A DNA stretch of 39,033 bases from Ligilactobacillus agilis DSM 20509 (GCF_001436215.1 NZ_AYYP01000008.1:1-39033); one strand, 5' to 3'. Numbered from the stretch's first letter, positions 27,061 to 35,779 are shown. Made by a program: numbers and translations. The notes: generated from the letters alone by a model not told the origin.

Positions 27061-27891
27061 TTATTTAAAAGGGTTATAAAAGCGTCCCCCGTTAATTTTA
27101 AAGAGAATCAAACTGATTATGAATAAAACTAGGCCACTAACTACTAATAAATAGTCCCGCGTCCTAAACGGTTCAGCCACATACCAGGTCCGTTTCTTTT
27201 TAGCCCCAAAACGCCTTAATTCCATGGCGGTACTAATTGTTTCGATGCGCTCTAAGCTTGAAAAGACTAGGGGCAAGACAATTTGTAAGGCCCCTTTCAT
27301 CCTGTTAAAGAACTTACCCTTCTTAGACATTTCAAAGCCCCGGGCCTGTTGGGCTTGTGAAATGGCAAAGTAGTCCGCTTGAATATCAGGAATATAGCGC
27401 AAGGCTAGCGAAACGGCGTAGCTAACCTTATAGCTCACCTTTAGCTTAGATAAACTAGCTGCAAAGGCACTGGGATTAGTTGTCAAAATAAAGCCTAAGG
27501 TCAAGGGAATCGTGCAAAAGTACTTTAAGGCCACGTTAGCTAGGTAAAACAGCTCTTGGCTAGTCAAAGTAAAATAACCGGCTGAAATTAAAACCTGCTT
27601 AGCCCCATAAAGTTCTTGGCCATAGGTTGGCTGAAAAACAAAGACCGCTAAGATGTTTAGGACTGAAAAAAAGCAGACGAACTTAATCACAAAGGAAATC
27701 TGATTCCACTTAAGATCAGCTAACTTAAAGATAAAAGTTGAACAGATTCCCACTACCAATAAAAAGCGGGTATCATAAGTAGTCATACATGCAAAGGAAA
27801 CGGCTAAGACAAAGAATAACTTGGCCGTCGCATTAAAACTATGAATAACGGTTTGCTTCGGAATGTATCCTAAAATTTGATGCTCATTCAT
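27061..27891 (-). CDS. ECF transporter transmembrane coupling subunit EcfT
   Basis: Membrane scaffold that joins the ATPase and the substrate-binding S component of an energy-coupling factor transporter. The start at 27891 (MNEHQILGYIPKQ) has AAAGGAAG at correct spacing and overlaps the end of the ATPase gene by 8 nt; the longer frame is unlikely. 276 residues with several hydrophobic segments (about 25-95, 120-150 and a C-terminal span near 250-270). The coupling helices are visible as QAQQARGFE and STAMELRRFG; the second departs from the usual Ala-Arg-Gly. Last gene of the S-A-T operon. Confidence 0.92.
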   Translation of the reverse strand: MNEHQILGYIPKQTVIHSFNATAKLFFVLAVSFACMTTYDTRFLLVVGICSTFIFKLADLKWNQISFVIKFVCFFSVLNILAVFVFQPTYGQELYGAKQVLISAGYFTLTSQELFYLANVALKYFCTIPLTLGFILTTNPSAFAASLSKLKVSYKVSYAVSLALRYIPDIQADYFAISQAQQARGFEMSKKGKFFNRMKGALQIVLPLVFSSLERIETISTAMELRRFGAKKKRTWYVAEPFRTRDYLLVVSGLVLFIISLILFKINGGRFYNPFK

Positions 27892-29596
27892 CACGTCGCT
27901 TCCTTTCTTCATAGTTAATGAAATTAGCCACAAAATCAGTCTCAGCTGGTAATCCAGCTAGTTTAGCTAGTTGATACAAGCTTGTTTCCTTTAAGGCAGC
28001 CTGCTTAATCAAGGACTGGTTAGTCAAAAGTTCTGCCGGACTTAAATCAGCTAATAACTGTCCTTCGCTAAAGACCAAGGCTCGCTTGGCGTACTCTAGC
28101 ATCAAGTGCATGTCGTGGGTAATCATTACGATTGTTTGACCGGCTTGATTTAAGGCGGTAATAAACTTCATCATCTCAGTATAATTGCGAAAATCTTGGC
28201 CAGCCGTAGGTTCATCTAAAATTAACAGTTCGGGCTCTAAGACTAAGATGGAAGCAATCGACACCCGTTTTTTTTGCCCGAAGCTCAAAGCGGCTACCGG
28301 CCAGTTGCGAAATTCATATAGGCCGCAGACCTTCAAAACAGCCAGCACTCGCCTTTTAACCTCTGCTTCTTCCACCTGCCGTAACCGTAATCCTAAAGCC
28401 ACTTCATCAAAAATCATCGTCTTAGAAATCATTTGGTTAGGACTTTGCATAACATAGCCAATCTTATCAGCCCGCTCCTTAATAGACTCAGCTTGTAGGT
28501 CCTGCCCCCGCCAACTAATGCGGCCGCTTGGGGTAATAAAGCCACACAAGGCCTTAAATAAGGTCGACTTGCCGGCTCCATTGCGACCCACCACCGCTAG
28601 CATTTCCCCCTGCTTAATTTGGGCGGAAATTTTCTTTAGGGCCGGTGGATTTTGGGGCAGATATTGATAAGAAAGGTCGGCTACTTCTAGTAGCGGTTGG
28701 GCTTGCTTTTGAGTAGTCTCAGCTGGCTGCTGGGCTTGCCAGTCAGCCAACTGTTGGGCTTGCTCATCCGTCAAGCAAAGACTAGCCATTGACTCTATGC
28801 CCTTAACCTCATTCAAATCAACGCCAGCGTATTTGAGCGCGGTCACGTAAAGAGGCTCCCTAATACCACTGTTCATCAGCAAGTCAGACCGTAATAACTC
28901 TGCCGGCGGCAAATCAGCAACAATTTGCCCATCGTTAATCACAATTACCCGGTCAACTGGCTTAGTCAAAACTTCCTCTAAGCGGTGCTCTACGATTACA
29001 ACCGTTACGTCTTCCTGACGGTGCAAGTCGTCGATTAAATCAATCGTCGCTTGGCCACTGGCTGGATCCAAATTAGCGAGGGGTTCATCAAACAAAAGTA
29101 AGGGACTTTCATCAATTAACACCCCAGCTAAAGACACCCTTTGTTTTTGACCCCCTGATAATTCTTGGGGCCGGTAGTTAAGGTGACTAGCTAAGTTGAC
29201 CCGCTTAGCCCACTTAGCTACTCGTTTTTGCATCTCGCTTTTAGCTACCCCATCATTTTCCAGGGCAAAAGCAATGTCTTCTGCCACGGTCAAGCCAATA
29301 AACTGACTGTCAGTATCTTGCAAAACCGTGCCCGTTTCAAAGGAGAGGTCAAACATAGTCGTCTTAGTAATATCCTTTCCTGCTACTAATGCCTGCCCCT
29401 TGATTTCACCTTCATACTGGTTGGGAATTAGACCGTTTAAGCATTGCAGTAGGGTTGACTTACCACTCCCAGACGGACCACAGATACAAATTTTTTCGCC
29501 AGGATAAATCTGCAAATTAATATTTTTTAAAGTTGGGTGGGCTTGACTTTCATAGCGGAAAGAGAAGTCTTTAAAGTCAATAATTGCATCTGTCAT
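27884..29596 (-). CDS. ECF transporter ATPase, two ABC domains fused in one chain
   Basis: 570 residues with two complete ABC cassettes. First: Walker A CGPSGSGKSTLLQC, signature LSGGQKQRVSLAG, Walker B LLLFDEPLANLD, His switch VVIVEHR. Second: VGRNGAGKSTLFKA, LSFGQKKRVSIAS (Gly-Gly replaced by Phe-Gly), LLILDEPTAGQD, VMITHD. This fused layout is the YkoD-type EcfA, used in dedicated (group I) ECF systems rather than the shared EcfAA' pair. It ends overlapping ecfT and begins 3 nt after the S component stop. Hydrolyses ATP at the inner face to drive vitamin or metal uptake. Confidence 0.94.
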   Translation of the reverse strand: MTDAIIDFKDFSFRYESQAHPTLKNINLQIYPGEKICICGPSGSGKSTLLQCLNGLIPNQYEGEIKGQALVAGKDITKTTMFDLSFETGTVLQDTDSQFIGLTVAEDIAFALENDGVAKSEMQKRVAKWAKRVNLASHLNYRPQELSGGQKQRVSLAGVLIDESPLLLFDEPLANLDPASGQATIDLIDDLHRQEDVTVVIVEHRLEEVLTKPVDRVIVINDGQIVADLPPAELLRSDLLMNSGIREPLYVTALKYAGVDLNEVKGIESMASLCLTDEQAQQLADWQAQQPAETTQKQAQPLLEVADLSYQYLPQNPPALKKISAQIKQGEMLAVVGRNGAGKSTLFKALCGFITPSGRISWRGQDLQAESIKERADKIGYVMQSPNQMISKTMIFDEVALGLRLRQVEEAEVKRRVLAVLKVCGLYEFRNWPVAALSFGQKKRVSIASILVLEPELLILDEPTAGQDFRNYTEMMKFITALNQAGQTIVMITHDMHLMLEYAKRALVFSEGQLLADLSPAELLTNQSLIKQAALKETSLYQLAKLAGLPAETDFVANFINYEERKRRDE

Positions 29597-29599
29597 AGC

Positions 29600-30154
29600 T
29601 TAGTCTTTTCTTAGTGATCCTTTCTTAGTCCGAGTGGCTGCATAAGCTTTGAGCAAGAGGGTTCCTAAAATCGCAACGGAAATAGCGTTGGCAGTCGCAG
29701 ACACAATCCCTTGCAGATAAACTTTATTAGCTGGTTCAGAGTAAATCAAGATATCAAGCGATGGAGCAACTAGGGCCCATACTAGGTAGTTGGCCACTAC
29801 TTGAACCAGGTTAAAACTTAAAATTTGCTTTAACTTAAATTCACCGTGCTTGAGGTCAAACCTTGAACCTACTAGCCCAAAGATTAAACCGATGATGCCA
29901 GAACAAATAACCCATGACCACCATGGACTCCCATACGCAGTCGCATCCTTAATCGTATGTCCGATTAACCCAATCAAAAAACCGGCAACCGGCCCATATA
30001 AGGAGGCCATCAAGGCTAAAAAGGGATAGGTTGTTTCGATACTTGTGTTAGCTACTCCGGTTGGAATCGACACGAACCGGCCTAAAATCACAAACACGGC
30101 CGCCCCAATTCCAATTGCAACTACTGTTTTCACAGAAAAACCATTCTTTTTCAT
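29600..30154 (-). CDS. ECF transporter S component, UPF0397 family
   Basis: Integral membrane substrate-binding subunit, 184 residues with about five or six hydrophobic spans. The N terminus [20 protein letters not shown], followed by [20 protein letters not shown], is typical of UPF0397 proteins, which some annotations call riboflavin-type S components; the real substrate of this branch is not settled in my knowledge. GAGAGGAG precedes the ATG. It heads the operon with the fused ATPase and EcfT, so the transporter is a dedicated unit. I see no riboswitch in the short (about 50 nt) leader, so regulation gives no substrate clue. Confidence 0.9.
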   Translation of the reverse strand: MKKNGFSVKTVVAIGIGAAVFVILGRFVSIPTGVANTSIETTYPFLALMASLYGPVAGFLIGLIGHTIKDATAYGSPWWSWVICSGIIGLIFGLVGSRFDLKHGEFKLKQILSFNLVQVVANYLVWALVAPSLDILIYSEPANKVYLQGIVSATANAISVAILGTLLLKAYAATRTKKGSLRKD

Positions 30155-30205
30155 AAAAAAACTCCTCTCTTAGCATTAGTCTTCCTTCATTTTGCAAAAA
30201 ATCAA

Positions 30206-30248
30206 CTAAAAAAGCAAGCGGGACTACTTAATAAATCCGCTTGCTTTT
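30206..30248 (-). terminator. Terminator after the hypothetical gene 30251-30748
   Basis: AAAAGCAAGCGG (30210-30221) pairs with CCGCTTGCTTTT (30237-30248): 12 bp; T run on the minus strand, separating it from the ECF operon. Confidence 0.9.
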
Positions 30249-30250
30249 CA

Positions 30251-30748
30251 CTAATTTTCATTTTCCGTTGTGTTTTCTTGCTCACTAGCAGCTAGCATTG
30301 CCAGGTAACTTTCAAACTGAGCCACCACTAGGCCTAAAAACTTAGCCGGTTTAGCTTGGGCGCTGGCCAAGTCCGTAATTTCATCAATCCGGTAACCAGA
30401 CGCATTCAAGCCCGGCGCTTCAAAACTTAGATACACGTTGAGAGGAACTTCTGCCTCCTCGTCACTAAAGAAATTATCCACCCGCTTAATATCTCTGAAA
30501 GCCAAGTTAATAATCCCGGTTTCTAAAAACAACTTGAAGTCACTATCACCCTTAATAGTTAAACTTACCTGGGCTAAGTTTTGGGGATGGTCAGCCACTT
30601 CTTCCAAAAAGGCCGTAACCACTTGCCCCAAGGCTTGTTTTAGGTCAGCTTGAACTTGCTTTAAGTCAGCACTAAATTCTTGGCTAGCAAAAGTCTGCGC
30701 CTCTCCAGCTGCTAAAAAATCTTTAACTCTTATCTTCAATATGTCCAC
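30251..30748 (-). CDS. Hypothetical acidic protein, 165 aa
   Basis: Not recognised. The chain is acidic, soluble and without signal or membrane segments. It starts MDILKIRVKDFLAAGEAQTF, has a helical region (about 25-60) rich in Gln/Ala/Leu, and then beta-like segments (VSLTIKGDSDFKLFLETG, LNVYLSFEAPG), ending in an Asn/Glu-rich tail. The beta-rich half loosely recalls SecB-like folds, but this is not firm. Start: the GTG at 30748 has AGAAGG only 2 nt upstream, which is too close; a TTG a few codons inside would have better spacing, so the exact N terminus is uncertain. It is followed by its own terminator; the dipeptidase stop lies 28 nt upstream on the same strand. Confidence 0.72.
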   Translation of the reverse strand: MDILKIRVKDFLAAGEAQTFASQEFSADLKQVQADLKQALGQVVTAFLEEVADHPQNLAQVSLTIKGDSDFKLFLETGIINLAFRDIKRVDNFFSDEEAEVPLNVYLSFEAPGLNASGYRIDEITDLASAQAKPAKFLGLVVAQFESYLAMLAASEQENTTENEN

Positions 30749-30776
30749 ATCCTTCTGTCAGCCATTTTACACGAAA

Positions 30777-32201
30777 TTAAAGGTTAATGTCCATATTGAA
30801 AGTGAGCTTAGACAAGGTTAGCCCTTCAGTAATGCAACTAGCAATCTGTTCTTCCGTCCGTTTCCTCATATCCGCTACTAACTTATGGTTTTGCTTGGTC
30901 AAATAGTCGGTTAAAGCTTTGCCTTCTAGTTTCTTAGCCACCTTATCAGTTGCTTCTAGGTGAGCCAGTTGCGCTTGGCGGGCAGCCGTTAGGTAGTCGC
31001 GGTTGGCTTGGATAAAGTTTGAGTAGTGCGATTCGGTTAACATCGAGAGAGCCCGGTACATCCAGTAAGCACTAGTCATATCGAATTTGAGTGGGGTGTT
31101 AGCCCAAGATGGGTCGGTATCATTAGCGTTGGTATAAAATGGCAGGTAAGGTGTAAACGTTGGCACCCCAAAGCAAATCCACATTAAAGCCGCTTGTTTT
31201 TCAGGTACATCGTTTCTGATTTGTAACACATGGGAGTTTTGCGTCCGGTTTAAAGAAATCGGCCGGTATCTCCGCTTATCCTCCTCGCTTCCATGACCTA
31301 ACGGATCAAAGGGCGTTTCATTGTAATGTGAACTTAAAACCGCCTGCAGATCTGCAACGCTCAAAAGCCGGTTGGCCTTTCGCAAAAATGGTAGGTCACT
31401 TGACTCGGGCTCTTGGCTAACTTCCGGGTTAAATAACTTTTGCCCATACCACACGCGGGGCGTATTGTAATGCCGGTCCTTTTCGTTATCGGTCCCAAAA
31501 ATTTTCCTAAAGTTAAACTTACCGTGAGGATTAGGATTTAGGTGGTACTTAGCAACAAATTCTTCTAGTCCATCTGACCATAAATAATTTTTAGAGTCCT
31601 TAAAATCAATGTAGTCTTGCGCAACCTGGTTAGCACAGATAGCGTAGGAATCGTCAGGAATCCTGGTAGCAGCCCAGTGGTGGCCGGTAACAATTTCCAT
31701 GTACCACACTTCATCTTTATCGCTAAATAAGACCCCGTTACCTTCGGGAGAACCATACTGCTTGATTAACTTTCCTAAATACTCAACCCCGTCTCGGGCC
31801 GAATCAATGTAGGGTGCAACCATGTCTTGGATTGAGTCTTCTGCTAGTCCATTTTCTACCCACGGATCGTGAGCTAGCGCAGCCGGGTTACCGTAAACAG
31901 ATTCCGTCGCCGACATGGCCACGTTTTTTTCATTGATTGAGCTTTCACCAAAGACCCCGTTTTTGGCTACGTCGGCATTAGGTGTCATCGTGGTCCGGTA
32001 GCCTTTAGCAGGCAAAGGTGCGCTAAAGCCATTTTTATTTGAAACCCAAGTTTCCTTGCGGTTCTTCACAGCAGGTTGCATAATAAACCTTTGCGGTGTT
32101 AGGGGTAAAAAGGTATCGTCATTGCGCGCAATCATCGTTGAGCCATCAATCGTCGCCTTCTTGCCGACTAAAATTGTTGTACATGCTTGTTCCATCATCA
32201 T
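30777..32201 (-). CDS. pepD: Dipeptidase, peptidase family C69 (PepD)
   Basis: N-terminal-nucleophile dipeptidase that cleaves short peptides in the cytoplasm. About 474 residues. The nucleophile Cys lies at the very N terminus in EQACTTILVGKKATIDGSTM, followed by IARNDD, the family hallmark; other blocks are GVFGESSINEKNVAMSATES and NGVLFSDKDEVWYMEIVTGH. The likely start is one of three consecutive ATGs (32201, 32198 or 32195) behind GGGGGCG; a TTG at 32213 would overlap that ribosome site. It is divergent from the L,D-transpeptidase gene, which has its own promoter in the shared gap. Confidence 0.94.
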   Translation of the reverse strand: MMMEQACTTILVGKKATIDGSTMIARNDDTFLPLTPQRFIMQPAVKNRKETWVSNKNGFSAPLPAKGYRTTMTPNADVAKNGVFGESSINEKNVAMSATESVYGNPAALAHDPWVENGLAEDSIQDMVAPYIDSARDGVEYLGKLIKQYGSPEGNGVLFSDKDEVWYMEIVTGHHWAATRIPDDSYAICANQVAQDYIDFKDSKNYLWSDGLEEFVAKYHLNPNPHGKFNFRKIFGTDNEKDRHYNTPRVWYGQKLFNPEVSQEPESSDLPFLRKANRLLSVADLQAVLSSHYNETPFDPLGHGSEEDKRRYRPISLNRTQNSHVLQIRNDVPEKQAALMWICFGVPTFTPYLPFYTNANDTDPSWANTPLKFDMTSAYWMYRALSMLTESHYSNFIQANRDYLTAARQAQLAHLEATDKVAKKLEGKALTDYLTKQNHKLVADMRKRTEEQIASCITEGLTLSKLTFNMDINL

Positions 32202-32299
32202 GGACGCCCCCAATATCTTTTATAAATACAATTTTATTGTACTCTCATCCTTCAACAAGACAAGTTAATTAAGATTGTGTAAGACTTAAGTCGCAAAGC

Positions 32300-32328
32300 T
32301 TGCACCCACCAGGTTAACTTCCTATAAT
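32300..32328 (+). promoter_or_regulatory. Promoter of the L,D-transpeptidase gene
   Basis: TTGCAC (32300-32305) and a perfect TATAAT (32323-32328), 17 bp apart, about 30 nt before the ATG at 32359. Confidence 0.75.
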
Positions 32329-32358
32329 AAAGGCAAATCAAGCATTAGAGGGACTTTT

Positions 32359-32979
32359 ATGCGTAAATTTTTTAAATTAATCTTACTAGTATTGCTCTTC
32401 ATAGGAGGAGCTACTTACTACTACCATCATCAGGTCAAGCTAAATCAGGCAACTACCTTATCTAGTCGCGCCCAGTCTAAGGTTAGCCCTAAAAAAACGG
32501 TTATGCGGACCCCGATTAACTGGCGCTTACCTTCTGAAACCGTGGCCTACCCTAATTTAAAGCAACTGAATGATTTTTGGATTAAGGTGGTTATTTCCAA
32601 GAACCGGGTCTACCTAATGGATGGCAAAAAGGTGGTCTACACCATGTATGCTTCCGCCGGTGAATACGAACGGCAAGCCGACGGCAAAAAGAAGTCTACC
32701 ACCCCAACCGGGACTTACTACATTCAAGCCGAACGCGGGGATAGCTTTTATAATCCCACCCTCAGCGAGGGGGCTAACTACTGGACTTCCTGGTTAAACC
32801 ACGGCGAGTACCTCTTCCACACGGTTCCCACCGATGCCAACGGAAACTACAAGGTGACAGAAGCCAAAAAGCTGGGTAAAAAACCGGCTTCCCACGGCTG
32901 CATTAGGCTCTCAGTTGCCGATGCTAAGTGGATTAATCAAAATGTTCCCCAGGGTACTAAGGTCGTTATTACTGATTAA
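32359..32979 (+). CDS. L,D-transpeptidase catalytic domain (YkuD) protein
   Basis: Extracytoplasmic cysteine peptidase-like enzyme that can form 3-3 cross-links in peptidoglycan or attach proteins to it. 206 residues: an N-terminal signal anchor (about residues 7-24, LILLVLLFIGGATYYY), a linker, then a YkuD domain with VVISKNRVYLMDG at its start. The full catalytic set is present: His in YLFHTVPTD and the SHGCIRLSVADAKW block with His and nucleophile Cys. AGAGGGA precedes the ATG. A closely related paralogue faces it convergently at 33038-33778 but lacks these residues. Confidence 0.93.
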   Translation: MRKFFKLILLVLLFIGGATYYYHHQVKLNQATTLSSRAQSKVSPKKTVMRTPINWRLPSETVAYPNLKQLNDFWIKVVISKNRVYLMDGKKVVYTMYASAGEYERQADGKKKSTTPTGTYYIQAERGDSFYNPTLSEGANYWTSWLNHGEYLFHTVPTDANGNYKVTEAKKLGKKPASHGCIRLSVADAKWINQNVPQGTKVVITD

Positions 32980-33032
32980 AAAAGCTAAGCTATTGAAAGT
33001 ACAAATTACCTTTCAATAGCTTAGCCTTTTTT
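32978..33032. terminator. Bidirectional terminator between the two YkuD genes
   Basis: GCTAAGCTATTGAAAG (32984-32999) pairs with CTTTCAATAGCTTAGC (33010-33025): 16 perfect pairs flanked by A and T runs. Confidence 0.94.
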
Positions 33033-33037
33033 ATAGC

Positions 33038-33778
33038 CTACTCTTCGTAATCATCTGGAAAATGGTTCTTAGGGTCTTGGTGGATAAAGATTGGCGTTTT
33101 GGCCGGCATGTTTTCAGCAAACCACTGGGCATCAGCTAACGACAAACGGATTGACCCGTAAGCCTTAACATTGTGCTTTTTAGTTACCTTTTGACCTAGT
33201 TGCTTAGCGCTTGCTTTAATTACCTGGCCGTCCTTATTGACAGGTACCGACTCGAAGCGGTGCAAGCCCCCGTCAGTAAAACTGACCCAACTCTTAGCTC
33301 CATAACCCCTGGTAGCGTCGAAGTAAGCTTGCCCCCGGTTCTTATCGAGCTTAAATAAACCTAACGGTGTTTTTTGATACTCTTTTTGACCCTTGTCATA
33401 GTTCTTCGCAGCCGAAGCATTCATTGTATAAAGTGTGTAGCGCCCAGACTTAATGTAGACACGTTGCTTAGCTAAGGAGACTTCAACCCATAACCTGTAA
33501 GGGTGTTTTTTAGTGTTATGATATTGTTTAGCCCTAACGTTAGGGTAAGGCATCGTCAGCGACGAGAGTTCATAACTAAGCGGTTTGCGTTCGTGGCGCT
33601 TAATCTTTTTTAATAATTGTTTCTCCCGTTTAGCGGCCTTTTTATCCAGTTTGGCTTGCTTAGCCATTTTAATAGCATTCTTCTGGTTAGCATGGTGGAC
33701 ATGAACCGCGGTGTAAGCCGTCACTAATACTAGGCATACTGCCACCACCCACTGAATTAGGTTTCCTTTTTTCATCAC
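33038..33778 (-). CDS. YkuD-domain paralogue with degenerate active site (probable pseudoenzyme)
   Basis: 246 residues: N-terminal signal anchor (about 8-26, WVVAVCLVLVTAYTAVHV), then a very basic helix (KMAKQAKLDKKAAKREKQ) and a YkuD domain starting VEVSLAKQRVYIKSGRYTLY. Aligned by eye with the neighbour, FHTVP has become FESVP and SHGCIRLS has become AYGSIRLS, so both His residues and the Cys nucleophile are replaced (Glu, Tyr, Ser). The rest of the fold, including IRLSLADAQWF, is well kept and the frame is open, which argues for selection on a non-catalytic role such as peptidoglycan binding. The nuclease gene lies only 9 nt upstream, so it is probably the last gene of an operon with it and the glutamine amidotransferase. 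Confidence 0.87.
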   Translation of the reverse strand: MMKKGNLIQWVVAVCLVLVTAYTAVHVHHANQKNAIKMAKQAKLDKKAAKREKQLLKKIKRHERKPLSYELSSLTMPYPNVRAKQYHNTKKHPYRLWVEVSLAKQRVYIKSGRYTLYTMNASAAKNYDKGQKEYQKTPLGLFKLDKNRGQAYFDATRGYGAKSWVSFTDGGLHRFESVPVNKDGQVIKASAKQLGQKVTKKHNVKAYGSIRLSLADAQWFAENMPAKTPIFIHQDPKNHFPDDYEE

Positions 33779-33787
33779 TTACCTCAC

Positions 33788-34849
33788 TTAATCTGCCGGG
33801 GTCATTGTCCCGGTAGCGTAGTTAATCTTAAAGCCTGGTTCAACGTTAGGCACGATGACATTCAGCTTAAATTTACCATCCCGACTCCGGGCTTGAATAT
33901 GGTAGCAACGCGGAATAACCTCCCCGCTACTATGGTAAAGGGGTTCTACTTGGTAGCGGACATTGTCATGGCTCTTGACTGCCTCTAAAACTTCCTTTTC
34001 AATCTCAGCTTGCAATACCCCGTTAGACCACTGGGTTTGGGGAGTTAGGTTTGTCCGCTTAGTGTTTTTAGTCTTGAATACCCGGTCATCGAACAGACTC
34101 CGCGCAATCAAGTGTCCCCGGGTAAAGCCTTCAGCAAAGCCAACTGGATCAGTTTTAATTGCTTCTTTATTGCTTAACCTTGGCAAGTTAGCCTTAACAA
34201 TCCACATGCTTGCCTTGGTAGGACGACCCCGTCCATCAACCCTTAACGTCGGAATCTTTTGCGTCCGTGGTTGCGTAAAGCCCAGGCGGGTCTTGTTATC
34301 ATTAACCACAAAGACGTTTCGTTCCGTGTCGAATTCCAAGCTAGCCGTAGCTAGTTTATAGCTCTTTTGAATACCTTCGGTTAAAGAATTCCGGGCCCGG
34401 TTAATATCATCAGTCGGAATATTTTCGTATAAAGCTTCGTCTAAATTGGTGACCGTCCGCGCGTTAGGTGTAGGATTCTCCACCTTCTTAGGTGCATTTA
34501 AGCGTAATACCTGGTTGGAATTAGCTTGTTGGAAGCGATTCTTAGCCTTATTTTCGCGAATCACATAGTTGCCGGTTTGACCTTCTTGCCGCCGGTTGCT
34601 TTCTGCCTTCTTCTTAGTTGCTAGCAACTGACTCAATTTATCCGTAACCTTGGTGACATCGGCTGGTTGCTTTAAATCCGTTGGCTTAAAGCCTAACAAA
34701 TTCAGCACTTCCTTACGTAATAAGGCATCTATCGCCGCTTGCTTTTGCCGTTCATTTTCGATTAATTGTTTTTGTAAGGCATCTATTTGTGCCTGCAATT
34801 TCTTTTCCTCTTCTAATAGCTGGTTAAAAGAATCATCCTTGATTCCCAC
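33788..34849 (-). CDS. DNA/RNA non-specific endonuclease (beta-beta-alpha-metal type) with N-terminal coiled coil
   Basis: About 353-356 residues. The N-terminal 10-50 region is a heptad-like coiled coil (LLEEEKKLQAQIDALQKQL), followed by a long polar linker and a nuclease domain in the C-terminal half with GFTRGHLIARSLFDD (general-base His; the usual Asp of DRGH is Thr) and KRTNLTPQTQWSN, the metal-binding Asn region of EndA/NUC1-type enzymes. There is no signal peptide, unlike most secreted nucleases. GTG 34849 has AAAGG 9 nt upstream and is preferred; ATG 34858 is possible but sits on the ribosome site. It starts a few bases after the amidotransferase stop. Its role (DNA uptake, recycling or toxin-like) cannot be fixed from sequence. 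Confidence 0.84.
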   Translation of the reverse strand: MGIKDDSFNQLLEEEKKLQAQIDALQKQLIENERQKQAAIDALLRKEVLNLLGFKPTDLKQPADVTKVTDKLSQLLATKKKAESNRRQEGQTGNYVIRENKAKNRFQQANSNQVLRLNAPKKVENPTPNARTVTNLDEALYENIPTDDINRARNSLTEGIQKSYKLATASLEFDTERNVFVVNDNKTRLGFTQPRTQKIPTLRVDGRGRPTKASMWIVKANLPRLSNKEAIKTDPVGFAEGFTRGHLIARSLFDDRVFKTKNTKRTNLTPQTQWSNGVLQAEIEKEVLEAVKSHDNVRYQVEPLYHSSGEVIPRCYHIQARSRDGKFKLNVIVPNVEPGFKINYATGTMTPAD

Positions 34850-34863
34850 ATAAACCATCCTTT

Positions 34864-35544
34864 CTACTTATGCGTAATAAAATCCAACAATTTAAATAAT
34901 GTTTGCTTATTAGCAGGCGGAACCGGGTAGGCCATCACTTCGTCTGGGTACTGCTTAAATTCTGACCCCCGGAGATAATCCTTATCGTTGATGACAATTT
35001 CTCTGACATTATCCGCCAAGGTTTCGAAGTGAAATTGCAAGCCAATCACATTATCTCCCACCAAAATTCCTTGATTTTCAGTGTACTCACTGCTAAATAG
35101 GGTCGTTATTTCCCGAGCGATGTAAGGCGGAAAATGACATTGCTCAGCATGCCAGTGAAGTGCCGTCAAAGCCACGGGAATTTCTGGAATGACGTTGCTG
35201 GTCTTTTCCACCATCCCCCAGCCAGCCTCTTTAGGCCCACTGGACACTTCGCCCCCAATCGTAATGGCGATTTGTTGCATCCCAAAACAAACACCAAAGA
35301 CCGGTTTATGAACTTCCATCATCTTAGCGATTAGGGCTCGTTCTTCTAAAATCCACTCATCCTTGTCGTTGACACTCATTGGTCCACCTAAAATAACCAA
35401 AAGGTCGGTTTCGGCCGCAGTGGGTAAACCACAGTCAAAATGAACGGGATGGTAAATATAGAGTTGATGCCCGTGTTCGTGGGCCCAATCAGCAATCGCT
35501 CCCGGTCCCTCGTTAGGAGTATGTTGAATTACATTAATCCGCAT
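34864..35544 (-). CDS. Class I glutamine amidotransferase-like protein
   Basis: 226-residue stand-alone GATase1 domain related to the GMP synthase glutaminase half. The triad is visible: nucleophile Cys in VFGVCFGMQQIA, His and Glu in VIGLQFHFETLADN; oxyanion region VILGGPMSV. Stand-alone members typically release ammonia from a gamma-glutamyl bond and may act on glutamine or gamma-glutamyl compounds; the partner here is unknown. It is the first gene of an apparent operon with the nuclease and the degenerate YkuD gene. The leader contains a structured region (35638-35763). Confidence 0.9.
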   Translation of the reverse strand: MRINVIQHTPNEGPGAIADWAHEHGHQLYIYHPVHFDCGLPTAAETDLLVILGGPMSVNDKDEWILEERALIAKMMEVHKPVFGVCFGMQQIAITIGGEVSSGPKEAGWGMVEKTSNVIPEIPVALTALHWHAEQCHFPPYIAREITTLFSSEYTENQGILVGDNVIGLQFHFETLADNVREIVINDKDYLRGSEFKQYPDEVMAYPVPPANKQTLFKLLDFITHK

Positions 35545-35637
35545 AATTAAATTACCTTCCTTTCAAGGCATTTTACTTAATTATACCCTAGAAAGGCTGG
35601 ATAAGTTAGTGCTAGCCAACTTTTAAACAAAAATAAA

Positions 35638-35763
35638 TCCACATGTGCACCAAAGAGGGCCCATGTGGAGCTATTTAATCTTCAATTAATTGAACAAGTC
35701 CCTAGTTTTAACTACTTACTCGAGTTAAGCAGCTCACCTAAACTAGAGTCGAGCTCCACGTGG
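35638..35763 (-). other. Structured intergenic region, possible terminator or attenuator ahead of the amidotransferase
   Basis: The region between the small basic protein gene and the amidotransferase holds several inverted repeats. TCCACATG (35638-35645) can pair with CATGTGGA (35662-35669) as a minus-strand terminator followed by TTTATTTTT. The same sequence, 35661-35672, can instead pair with 35752-35763 (11 of 12), enclosing CTAGTTT/AAACTAG (35702-35708 and 35740-35746) and a TTCAATTAATTGAA hairpin. Two mutually exclusive pairings suggest an attenuator, but the long stem is slightly better on the plus strand. No known riboswitch or T-box motif was recognised. Confidence 0.45.
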
Positions 35764-35779
35764 CTAGCACGCTTTGCCC

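Noticed and set aside
35638-35763. T-box leader or purine riboswitch ahead of the amidotransferase
   Set aside because: No TGGNACC T-box core and no purine-aptamer core; kept only as an unidentified structured region.
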